From the NCBI GenBank assembly GCA_050697555.1, contig JBOHAD010000073.1, positions 1 through 11,426 of the forward strand: a stretch of 11,426 nt of DNA, given 5' to 3'. Both the position numbers and the translations under genes were made by a program. This document shows, one piece after another, positions 5,693 through 11,426 of the stretch (within the stretch, counting starts at the first letter, position 1; every line of letters starts with the position of its first letter). This DNA comes from DASQWP01 sp050697555. Lineage in GTDB: Bacteria > Actinomycetota > Thermoleophilia > Gaiellales > Gaiellaceae. The notes under the pieces were generated by a model. The model searched no databases and had not been told where the DNA came from. It saw only the letters and a list, made by a program, of their open reading frames with translations.

Positions 5693-6402
5693 CGCCGCTG
5701 CGCGAGCAGGTCCCCGAACGACTCGCGGACGAGCCCGTCGAACTCGGTCGGCAGAGACCCATCCGGAGTCGCGAACTGGCGCAGGTGCACGAAGAGGTAG
5801 GAGAGCGCCTCGAAGCGAAGGGGATCTCCGTGGAGCTCCTCGCGGGCGAGCCGTTCCAGATCCCAGAGGTTCCAGTGCCGCGGCTGCACCGTTCCGCGCG
5901 TGCGGAGGTCGACGACGCCCGGCGGGGCCTGCGCGCCCGTCGGCCGCGCCGCAGCGGGCGGCGGGATCGTCGGCCGGCTCGGAGGGACGGGGGGAGGCGG
6001 CGAAGGCGACGGCACCGGGCGGAGCGGTGGGCGCTCGGGTGGAGGCTGAGGCGCCGCGGGAGGGACCCGCTCCGCGGCCTCGTCAGGCGGGTTCTCGGCG
6101 ACCTCCGGCGACCGCTCCGGCGGCGGAACGAGAAGCGGCGCAGTCAGCGGAGCCGCCTCCGGCGTCGGCGACGAGGTCATCAAGGGCTCCGAGGCCGCGG
6201 CCGGCTCGGGCGGGGCTGCGACGGGGCGCGGGCGCTCCTGGCGCCAGGCGGCCCACTCGAAGGTTGCCGCGAAGACCCATGCGATCGCCATCACGACCAC
6301 GACGACCGGCCAGTCAGCCTCGAGCAGCCAGAGGGCGAGGGCGACGGTGAGAATGAAGACCGCGAGCGCGAGGAGGCGGAGGAGAGAGCGCGGAGCGGGC
6401 AC
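5689..6402 (-). CDS. Two-helix membrane protein with proline-rich linker and conserved-looking C-terminal domain, 237 aa
   Basis: I do not recognise a family. Two hydrophobic helices (residues 5-26 and 31-50) form a short hairpin, which places the rest of the chain on the N-terminal side, probably the cytoplasm. A long Pro/Ala/Glu-rich linker (about 55-165) includes runs such as PSPSPPPPVPPSRP. A compact C-terminal part (about 168-237) follows, with HWNLWDLERLAREELHG, ALSYLFVHLRQFA and FDGLVRESFGDLL. The C-terminus looks helical and non-repetitive, so it may be the functional part. The GTG start lies 22 bases after the stop of the coiled-coil gene, with a TAGGCT box 9 bases upstream. The gene is coupled to the double-psi barrel gene downstream, which suggests a joint envelope role. 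Proline-rich linkers are compositionally biased and do not show homology. Confidence 0.75.
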   Translation of the reverse strand: MPAPRSLLRLLALAVFILTVALALWLLEADWPVVVVVMAIAWVFAATFEWAAWRQERPRPVAAPPEPAAASEPLMTSSPTPEAAPLTAPLLVPPPERSPEVAENPPDEAAERVPPAAPQPPPERPPLRPVPSPSPPPPVPPSRPTIPPPAAARPTGAQAPPGVVDLRTRGTVQPRHWNLWDLERLAREELHGDPLRFEALSYLFVHLRQFATPDGSLPTEFDGLVRESFGDLLAQRR

Positions 6403-6411
6403 GCAGACGCG

Positions 6412-6417
6412 AGCCTA
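6412..6417 (-). promoter_or_regulatory. Possible -10 box (TAGGCT) before the proline-rich membrane protein gene
   Basis: TAGGCT on the minus strand ends 9 bases before the GTG at 6402, within the 22-base gap after the coiled-coil gene. It resembles the other TAGRNT boxes here. The spacing is slightly long for a strictly leaderless message, and no Shine-Dalgarno is present. Weak on its own. Confidence 0.28.
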
Positions 6418-6424
6418 CCGCCGT

Positions 6425-7348
6425 TTACGTCGGCTTCGGGCCCTCGTGCTCGCTCGACGGCTCGGCGACCTCGTCCGCCGCGGTGCCAGGCTCGGCGTTC
6501 TCGTTCTCTTCGTCGGCGGCCGGCTCCGCGGACTCGGCCGTCTGTTCCGGCTCCGACACGGCCTCGGGCTCCTCGGCGGGCGCGGCCTCGATCGCGGGCG
6601 GCTCGCCGTCGTGCGGTCCGCGCGTGCTCTCGACGCTCGCCTCGGCGGCCCTGACGATCGCGTCCACGGCCTCCTGGATAGCGGCATCGCCGTGACCGGC
6701 GGCGGACAGCAGCTGCTCCGCGCCCATGCGCGCGCGCTGGACGACAACGTCGGCCTGTGCCCGCGCCCACTCGAGCGTCTGCTCGACCTCGGCTCGGGCG
6801 GAGTTCGTGAGCTCGGTCGCTTGGTGGCGCGACTGCTCGAGCAGACGCGTCCCGCGGCTCTCGGCCTCGCGGAGCTCTGCGGTCGAGTCGCGGTTCGCCT
6901 TCGTCAGGATCTCGCGCGCCTCGGTGCGCGAGGCGGAGAGGATCTCGCCCCGCTGGCGCTCGGTCTCCTGGCGAATGCGCGCGATCTCCGCCTCCTGCTG
7001 CTGGAGCTCCATCTGCTTCTCGCGGATCTCCTGCTCGGCCCGGCCGACCTGCTTCGCGGCCGCCTCCTGGGCGTCCCGCTCGATCGTGTCGGCGAACTCG
7101 GCCGCGGCGCGCACGAGATGGAGCGCGTCCATGCGAACGGCGTGTCCCGAGGGCTCGGTGATGGCGCTCTTCGGCGCCGCCTGGAGAACGCGCAGGTTCG
7201 CCTGGAGGGACGTGACGTGCCGGCGGAAGGCGTCGAACGCCTCCTGCACCTTGGCGCGGTCGTACCCCTGGGACGAGGCGGGGAGATCCTCGATGCGCGG
7301 AAGCGGCGTCAGGCCCCGCTGGGCGCGCCCTGGTTCTTGCGTGGACAT
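6425..7348 (-). CDS. DivIVA-like coiled-coil protein with acidic tail, 307 aa
   Basis: The N-terminus has LPASSQGYDRAKVQEAFDAF (residues 22-41), resembling the GYDxxxVDxFLD start of DivIVA-family proteins, which recruit growth and division machinery to curved or septal membrane. Residues about 75-225 are a long coiled coil rich in Glu, Gln, Arg and Ala, with heptad spacing (EIREKQMELQQQEAEIARIR). The tail (about 230-307) is very acidic and low in complexity, dominated by Glu, Pro and Ala. There is no transmembrane segment. The start is firm: an AGGAG-rich ribosome binding site lies 9 bases upstream. The gene is followed by the two envelope-type genes, which fits a cell-shape or division role. 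DivIVA membership is by resemblance of the first domain only. Other coiled-coil proteins such as scaffolds or ATP synthase b-like chains are alternatives. Confidence 0.68.
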   Translation of the reverse strand: MSTQEPGRAQRGLTPLPRIEDLPASSQGYDRAKVQEAFDAFRRHVTSLQANLRVLQAAPKSAITEPSGHAVRMDALHLVRAAAEFADTIERDAQEAAAKQVGRAEQEIREKQMELQQQEAEIARIRQETERQRGEILSASRTEAREILTKANRDSTAELREAESRGTRLLEQSRHQATELTNSARAEVEQTLEWARAQADVVVQRARMGAEQLLSAAGHGDAAIQEAVDAIVRAAEASVESTRGPHDGEPPAIEAAPAEEPEAVSEPEQTAESAEPAADEENENAEPGTAADEVAEPSSEHEGPKPT

Positions 7349-7357
7349 CGTTCTCTA

Positions 7358-7384
7358 CTCCTCCCCTCCGCGGCTCTCCCGCGG
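7358..7384 (-). promoter_or_regulatory. Strong ribosome binding site for the DivIVA-like gene, abutting a CCGCGG hairpin
   Basis: The minus strand reads GGAGGGGAGGAG at 7369-7358, 9 bases before the ATG, the only really strong Shine-Dalgarno in the window. Directly upstream, two copies of the palindrome CCGCGG (7379-7384 and 7368-7373) flank a 5-base loop. The stem therefore overlaps the first two bases of the purine tract. It may tune access to the site. A weak -10-like CATACT lies at 7395-7400. Confidence 0.45.
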
Positions 7385-7432
7385 GCTCGACACAAGTATG
7401 ACCTTCCTCATCGGCTGGAGAGCGGCTGTTCC

Positions 7433-9172
7433 TTAGTTTGGCTGTTCACGGAGCACAATTCCAAGCTCCTGGAGCTGTTCCTCCTCGACCTGCGAGGGCG
7501 CGCCGGTCATCGGATCGACGCCCGCCTGGTTCTTGGGGAAGGCGATGACGTCGCGGAGGTTGGCCTCCGCGGCGAGGAGCATGATCGTGCGATCCATCCC
7601 CGGCGCGAACCCGCCGTGCGGCGGCGCGCCCATGCCGAGGGCGTCGAGCAGGAAGCCGAAGCGCGAGCGCTGCTCCTCCGGCGAGATGCGGAGCACGTCG
7701 AAGACCTTCGCCTGGAGCTCGGGCCGGTGGATCCTGATCGAGCCGCTTCCCAGCTCGACGCCGTTGACGACGAGGTCGTACGCCTGAGCGACCGCCGCCC
7801 CGGGATCCGTGTCGAGCAGCGGCTCGGACTCCGGGGTAGGCGACGTGAACGGGTGGTGGTTCGCCTGCCAGGTCTCTTCCTCCTCGTCCCAGTCGAACAT
7901 GGGGAAGTCGACGATCCAGACCGGGCGCCAGAGGCCCTCGTCGATGAGCTCGAGCTCGCGGCCGAGCTGCGCCCGAAGCGCGCCGAGCACGCGCGAGACG
8001 ACTGCCGAGCTGTCGGCGCCGAAGAGCACGGTCGAGCCCGGCGCGGCCCGAAAGCGCGCGAGCTCCGGCTCGGAGAGGAACTTCGCGATCGGCGAGCGCA
8101 CCTCGCCCTCCTCGTCGTAGACGAGGTACGCGAGCCCCTTGGCGCCGCGCTCCCTGGCGGCCTCCTCGAGCCGCGCGAGCTCCGTTCGCGAGAACGCCTG
8201 CGGCACGGTCAGGAAGCGCACGCACGCGGCGTTGGCGAACACGCCGAACTCCGACGCCCGGGTGACGTCGGTCGCGTCCTCGATCTCGAGGTCGAAGCGG
8301 AGATCCGGCTTGTCGGTCCCGTAGCGCAGCACGGCCTCGGCGTAGCTGAGCCGCGGGAACGGGGTCGGGAGCTCGACGTCGATGCATTCCCGCCACACTG
8401 CCGGGAAGACCCACTCCATCAGGGTGAAGATGGCCTCACGATCCGGGAACGCCATCTCGAGGTCGAGCTGCGTGATCTCCTGGACTCGGTCGGCGCGCAG
8501 GTCCTCGTCACGGAAGCAGCGGGCGATCTGGTAGTAGCGCTCAAAGCCGGAGATGACGAGCAGCTGCTTGTAGATCTGCGGCGACTGGGGGAGCGCGAAG
8601 AAGCGGCCTGGCTGGAGGCGCGTCGGGACGAGGAAGTCGCGCGCGCCCTCGGGCGTCGGCTTCGCCATGATCGGCGTCTCGATCTCGACGAAGCCGGCCG
8701 CGTCCATCTCCCGGCGGATGATCGAGATCATCTGCGCCCGCATGCGGATGTTGCGCTGCAGGCGCTCACGGCGGAGGTCGATCCAGCGGTAGCGGATGCG
8801 GAGCGTCTCGTCGACGCCCTCCTCGTCGAGCTGGAAGGGCAGCGGCGGGCAGCGGGAGACGATCTCGAGCCGGTCGACCTGGAGCTCCACCTCGCCGGTT
8901 GCGAGCTCGGGGTTGACGTTCTCGGGGGCACGGCGCACAACCTCGCCTTCGGCCTGGAGCACGAACTCGTTGCGCACGGCGTGCGCGACGCCGATCGCCG
9001 CGGGCGTGCGCTCCGGGTTGACGACGATCTGGCAGATCCCTCCCGCATCGCGGAGGTCGACGAAGACGAGGCCGCCGTGGTCGCGGCGGGCGTCGGCCCA
9101 GCCGGCGAGCGTTAGGCGCTGTCCGACGTGCTCGGGCCGCACCTCGCCGCACAGGAGATCACGCCACCTCAT
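7433..9172 (-). CDS. aspS: Aspartyl-tRNA synthetase, bacterial type, probably non-discriminating (AspRS/Asx), 579 aa
   Basis: This cytoplasmic class II synthetase aspartylates tRNA. The N-terminal OB-fold anticodon domain covers residues 1-105 (LTLAGWADARRDHGG at 20-34). The catalytic core has GARDFLVP (176-183), QSPQIYKQ (196-203), motif 2 FRDEDLRADR (220-229) and motif 3 with GMDR (525-528). A GAD insertion lies between motifs 2 and 3. Length is usual for the bacterial form. His32 matches the residue found in non-discriminating AspRS of Pseudomonas and mycobacteria, which also charge tRNA-Asn for later amidation. I infer the same here, although the second signature position is Glu84 rather than Gly. 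The chosen ATG overlaps the hisS stop by 4 bases. The frame is open further upstream, but that lies inside hisS and is not coding. The TAA stop is followed by 84 non-coding bases. Confidence 0.97.
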   Translation of the reverse strand: MRWRDLLCGEVRPEHVGQRLTLAGWADARRDHGGLVFVDLRDAGGICQIVVNPERTPAAIGVAHAVRNEFVLQAEGEVVRRAPENVNPELATGEVELQVDRLEIVSRCPPLPFQLDEEGVDETLRIRYRWIDLRRERLQRNIRMRAQMISIIRREMDAAGFVEIETPIMAKPTPEGARDFLVPTRLQPGRFFALPQSPQIYKQLLVISGFERYYQIARCFRDEDLRADRVQEITQLDLEMAFPDREAIFTLMEWVFPAVWRECIDVELPTPFPRLSYAEAVLRYGTDKPDLRFDLEIEDATDVTRASEFGVFANAACVRFLTVPQAFSRTELARLEEAARERGAKGLAYLVYDEEGEVRSPIAKFLSEPELARFRAAPGSTVLFGADSSAVVSRVLGALRAQLGRELELIDEGLWRPVWIVDFPMFDWDEEEETWQANHHPFTSPTPESEPLLDTDPGAAVAQAYDLVVNGVELGSGSIRIHRPELQAKVFDVLRISPEEQRSRFGFLLDALGMGAPPHGGFAPGMDRTIMLLAAEANLRDVIAFPKNQAGVDPMTGAPSQVEEEQLQELGIVLREQPN

Positions 9173-10398
9173 GCCTCTCGCAACTCCTGGCGGAGCTGCG
9201 AGAACGGAACTGAGACATCCGGCCGCCCCGGTCGCCGAATGGTCGCCTCGTCCGCCCCTGCGATCACGACCGTTCGCGCGCCGAGCCTCCGGGCTTGGGT
9301 GAGCTGTCCCTTCAGCGAACGCCCGGCGTAGTCCGTCTCGGCGGCGCGTCCCTGGGCGCGGAGGTGGGCGAGGAGCGGTAGGAGCTCGAGCCGCCGGGCC
9401 TGGTCCTCGAACGCGAGGAAGACGTCGATCTCCGGCGGCTCCGCCTCCGCGGCGATCGCCATGTGCAGGCGCTCGATGCCGGCCCCGAAGCCGACGCCAG
9501 GCGTCGGCGGGCCGCCGATCTCTTCCACGAGCCCGTCGTAGCGCCCGCCACCCGAGAGGGAGCTCTGCGCCCCCTCGTGCGGCCCGACGAACTCCCAGGT
9601 CGTGCGCGTGTAGTAGTCGAGCCCGCGGACGAGCGTCGGCTCGAGCTCGTAGGGGACGCCGTAGGCGTCGAGGGCCGCGCGCACGTCGGCGAAGTGCGCC
9701 GCGCACTCAGGGCAGAGCGACTCTCCGATCCTGGGCGCGCCGGCGAGCACGCGCTGCGCCGCCTCGCTCTTCACGTCGAAGACCCTCAGAGGGCTCGTTG
9801 CGCGTTTTTCGCGCACGTCTTCCTCACGAAACTCCGCGTCGTGCTCGTCGAGCCAGGCGGTGAGCCGCTCGAGATACGCGGGTCGGCACTTCGCGTCGCC
9901 GATCGAGTTGAGAAGAAGCGTCCACTCGGAGACGCCGAGCGCCCCCAGAAGCTCCGCGTAGAGCTGGACGATCTCGGCGTCGACGGCCGGGTCGTCGGAG
10001 CCGATCGCCTCGACCGAAAGCTGCCAGTGCTCTCGGTAGCGCCCGCGCTGCGGAGCGCTGTAGCGGTGCATCGGCGCGATCGTGAAAAGCTTCGCGGGCT
10101 GCGGCTCCCGGAGCAGCCCGTGCTCGAGGTATGCGCGCGCGATCGGGGCCGTCGCCTCGGGCCGGAGCGTCAGCGAGCGGTCGCTCCGGTCGAGGAACGT
10201 GTACATCTCCTTCCGGACGACGTCGGACCCGGCGCCCGACGTCCGCTGGAAGAGCTCGGTGTCCTCGAAGACCGGGGTCGTGATGGCCCGGTAGCCGTAG
10301 AGCGCGCACAGGCGCTCGGCCTCGCCGACGATCCGCTCCCAGTGGGGCCAGTCGCTCGCGAGGACGTCGTGCGTGCCGCGCGGCGCCTCGATCTTCAC
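9169..10398 (-). CDS. hisS: Histidyl-tRNA synthetase, 409 aa
   Basis: This cytoplasmic class II synthetase charges tRNA-His. The N-terminus EAPRGTHDVL (4-13) is typical. Further landmarks are LRPEATAPIARAY (78-90), motif 2 around Arg112 with GRYREHWQ (119-126), the HisA block LVRGLDYYTRT (256-266), GGGRYDGL (283-290) and motif 3 GVGFGAGIERL (301-311). A C-terminal anticodon domain follows. Motif 2 reads HRYSAPQ where most HisRS have FRxERPQ, so the Glu normally contacting ATP is Ser114. The GTG start at 10398 overlaps the MBL stop by 4 bases, and the aspS ATG overlaps the hisS stop, so all three genes are translationally coupled. An MBL hydrolase directly before hisS is also found in mycobacteria. 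The far longer upstream open frame is antisense or overlapping noise. Confidence 0.97.
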   Translation of the reverse strand: MKIEAPRGTHDVLASDWPHWERIVGEAERLCALYGYRAITTPVFEDTELFQRTSGAGSDVVRKEMYTFLDRSDRSLTLRPEATAPIARAYLEHGLLREPQPAKLFTIAPMHRYSAPQRGRYREHWQLSVEAIGSDDPAVDAEIVQLYAELLGALGVSEWTLLLNSIGDAKCRPAYLERLTAWLDEHDAEFREEDVREKRATSPLRVFDVKSEAAQRVLAGAPRIGESLCPECAAHFADVRAALDAYGVPYELEPTLVRGLDYYTRTTWEFVGPHEGAQSSLSGGGRYDGLVEEIGGPPTPGVGFGAGIERLHMAIAAEAEPPEIDVFLAFEDQARRLELLPLLAHLRAQGRAAETDYAGRSLKGQLTQARRLGARTVVIAGADEATIRRPGRPDVSVPFSQLRQELREA

Positions 10399-11042
10399 CG
10401 GTGCGCGGCCCGCAGCTCGGCGAGGAACGGGTTGGCGGAGAGCTCGGCCCCCAGCGTCGTCGAGGGGCCGTGGCCGGGGTAGACGACCGTCTCCGGCGGG
10501 AAGCGCTCGACGAGCATCCGGATCGACGCCAGCAGGGTCTCCCAGTCGTCTCCGGGCCGGTCGGTGCGGCCGACCGAGCCCGCGAACAGGAGGTCGCCCG
10601 AGAACAGGCAGCCCTCCGCCGCGAAAGCGAGGTGGTCGGCCGTGTGTCCGGGCACGCGCATCGTCTGGAACGCGATCTCGGCCAGCTCGAGCCGCTCGTC
10701 GCCGTCCAGGAGGGCGTCCGGCGTGTACGCCCGCAACGGGGCGTCGGTGTAGGGCCGGGCGAAGTCGGCGATGCGCTCGAGCCGTTCGCGCCCGCTCGCC
10801 GCGATGTGAACGGGCGCGCCCGTGGCCTCCGCCACGCCGGCGACCGCGCCGACGTGGTCGATGTCCCCGTGCGTGATCAGGATCGCGGCGCAGCGGGCCC
10901 CAGCGAGGGCGTCCAGGATGCGCTCCTCCTCGCCCGGCCAGCCCGGGTCGACGACCACCGCCTCGTCGGCGCCAGGGCGGCGCACCACGTAGCAGTTGAC
11001 CGGGAAGGGCCCCAGCTCGAGCTGCGTCACGTCGAGGCTCAT
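10395..11042 (-). CDS. MBL-fold metallo-hydrolase, glyoxalase II-like (YcbL/YqgX type), 215 aa
   Basis: A cytoplasmic metallo-beta-lactamase-fold enzyme. The N-terminal part ELGPFPVNCYVV (9-20) and VVDPG (30-34) precede the metal motif THGDIDHVGA (57-66). PGHTADHLAF (131-140), FSGDLLFAGSVGRTD (147-161) and a late YPGHGPSTTLGAE follow. The GSxGRTD and YPGHG pattern is characteristic of the YcbL/YqgX thioesterase-like subgroup, whose natural substrates are mostly uncertain. The canonical HxHxDH motif is HGDIDH (58-63), with Asp60 in place of the second His. Some MBL subgroups carry this substitution and it should still allow metal binding. It is the first gene of the MBL-hisS-aspS unit. A TAGACT box lies 9 bases before the ATG and there is no Shine-Dalgarno, which suggests leaderless transcription. 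Confidence 0.92.
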   Translation of the reverse strand: MSLDVTQLELGPFPVNCYVVRRPGADEAVVVDPGWPGEEERILDALAGARCAAILITHGDIDHVGAVAGVAEATGAPVHIAASGRERLERIADFARPYTDAPLRAYTPDALLDGDERLELAEIAFQTMRVPGHTADHLAFAAEGCLFSGDLLFAGSVGRTDRPGDDWETLLASIRMLVERFPPETVVYPGHGPSTTLGAELSANPFLAELRAAHR

Positions 11043-11049
11043 CGGAGCC

Positions 11050-11078
11050 GGAGTCTAACCACGTCGCGGGTAGACTCC
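11050..11078. promoter_or_regulatory. Mirrored -10 boxes in an 8-bp inverted repeat between divergent MBL and cupin genes
   Basis: GGAGTCTA (11050-11057) and TAGACTCC (11071-11078) form a perfect 8-base inverted repeat with a 13-base spacer, filling most of the 42-base gap between divergent starts. Each arm supplies TAGACT to the strand leading away from the centre. It lies 9 bases before the MBL ATG on the minus strand and 8 bases before the cupin GTG on the plus strand. This fits two leaderless promoters facing outward. The symmetry could alternatively be an operator for a dimeric regulator. Confidence 0.5.
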
Positions 11079-11084
11079 CGCCGC

Positions 11085-11426
11085 GTGGAGATCTGGAAGC
11101 TCGCGGAGATCGAGACCCCTGCCGGGAGCCGCTCTCCGGTCGTTCTGAAGAGCGACGACGAGGCGCGCGCGGTGCTCGTCGGCCTCGATCCCGGCCAGGC
11201 GCTCGGCGACCACCAAGTGAAGGAGCATGCATGGATCGTGGTGGTCGAGGGGTCGGTCAGGCTCCGGGCCGGTGAGGAGGAGGTCGAGGCGCCCGCGGGG
11301 ACGCTCGCCCGCTTCGAGCCGGACGAGCGGCATTCCGTGCGAAGCGAGGACGGCGCGAAGATCCTGCTCCTCCTCGCTCCCTGGCCCGGCCCCGGCCACT
11401 ACCGCGGCCAGGAGCGGACCGCGGCG
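11085..11426 (+). CDS. Cupin-domain protein, N-terminal 114 residues (runs off the right edge)
   Basis: The only plus-strand gene. The frame is open from the GTG at 11085 to the end of the window with no stop. A single small beta-barrel of the Cupin_2 type is seen: GQALGDHQVKEHAWIVVVEG (residues 37-56) is motif 1, with His43 and His48 as likely metal ligands. PAGTLARFEPDERHSV (70-85) is motif 2, with His83. The barrel closes with AKILLLLAPWPGPGHY (91-106), an ending typical of actinobacterial single-cupin proteins. Cupins of this size may be metal-dependent enzymes or ligand sensors, and the substrate cannot be read from the sequence. The start has no Shine-Dalgarno. TAGACT lies 8 bases upstream, suggesting a leaderless message. 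The gene is divergent from, and may be co-regulated with, the MBL-hisS-aspS unit. Confidence 0.85.
   Translation, partial: MEIWKLAEIETPAGSRSPVVLKSDDEARAVLVGLDPGQALGDHQVKEHAWIVVVEGSVRLRAGEEEVEAPAGTLARFEPDERHSVRSEDGAKILLLLAPWPGPGHYRGQERTAA

Noticed and set aside
6347..9115. A plus-strand open frame of 922 codons
   Set aside because: It lies opposite the coiled-coil gene and aspS, which match known families. Its translation is a low-complexity mix of Arg, Leu, Glu, Ala and Asp, typical of antisense frames in GC-rich DNA.
9173..9706. N-terminal extension of the aspS frame upstream of 9172
   Set aside because: It lies inside hisS in another frame. AspRS homology begins exactly at the ATG at 9172, which overlaps the hisS stop in the usual way.
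11068..11073. GGGTAG before the cupin gene as a SigF/SigB-type -10 element recognised by the sigma factor of this window
   Set aside because: No GTTT-type -35 lies at a 14 to 17-base spacing, and the mirrored TAGACT boxes explain the site better.
10399..11232. N-terminal extension of the hisS frame upstream of 10398
   Set aside because: It overlaps the MBL gene and the divergent cupin gene. HisRS homology begins at the GTG at 10398 with KIEAPRGTHDV.
1..11426. Mobile element, CRISPR array, defence system or prophage
   Set aside because: No transposase, integrase, repeat array, terminal inverted repeats or abrupt base-composition change was seen. The genes form compact housekeeping operons.

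Overview
The window is very GC-rich, densely packed bacterial DNA with GTG starts, 4-base start/stop overlaps and strong G/C third-position bias. Gene content suggests an actinobacterium, probably Thermoleophilia-like: hisS next to an MBL hydrolase, a SigB/SigF-type sigma factor with an RsbW-like partner, a DivIVA-like coiled coil, a DUF948-type membrane protein near alaS, and a mycobacterial-type AspRS residue. The class-level assignment is inference. All genes are on the minus strand except the last (a cupin), so the minus-strand order runs from high to low coordinates.

Layout in minus-strand order. (1) Positions 11042 to 7433: MBL-fold hydrolase, hisS and aspS, joined by 4-base overlaps. 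This is one translation-related operon, divergent from a cupin gene that runs off the right edge. (2) Positions 7348 to 5276: a DivIVA-like coiled-coil protein with its own strong ribosome binding site, a two-helix membrane protein with a proline-rich linker, and a small anchored double-psi beta-barrel (RlpA-like) protein. This looks like a cell-envelope group. (3) Positions 5275 to 4896: about 380 bases with no convincing gene, holding two hairpins and a possible promoter for mnmA. (4) mnmA (tRNA 2-thiouridine synthase) with an unusual N-terminal IscU/NifU-like domain. (5) A DUF948-like membrane protein, an RsbW-like protein with a degenerate ATP site, and a SigB/SigF-type sigma factor, joined by 4-base overlaps. 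(6) A VOC-family protein, then the first 500 codons of alaS, which runs off the left edge.

Functionally the window is mostly translation (AlaRS, AspRS, HisRS, MnmA) with envelope genes and one sigma-factor regulatory unit between them. I see no mobile element, CRISPR array, rRNA or tRNA. The least ordinary points are the IscU-like/MnmA fusion, the apparently ATP-dead RsbW-like protein with no anti-anti-sigma gene nearby, and a recurring TAGRNT hexamer 6 to 9 bases before several start codons. The hexamer suggests leaderless promoters, including a mirrored pair between the MBL and cupin genes and two cases where the upstream gene's TAG stop lies inside the hexamer.
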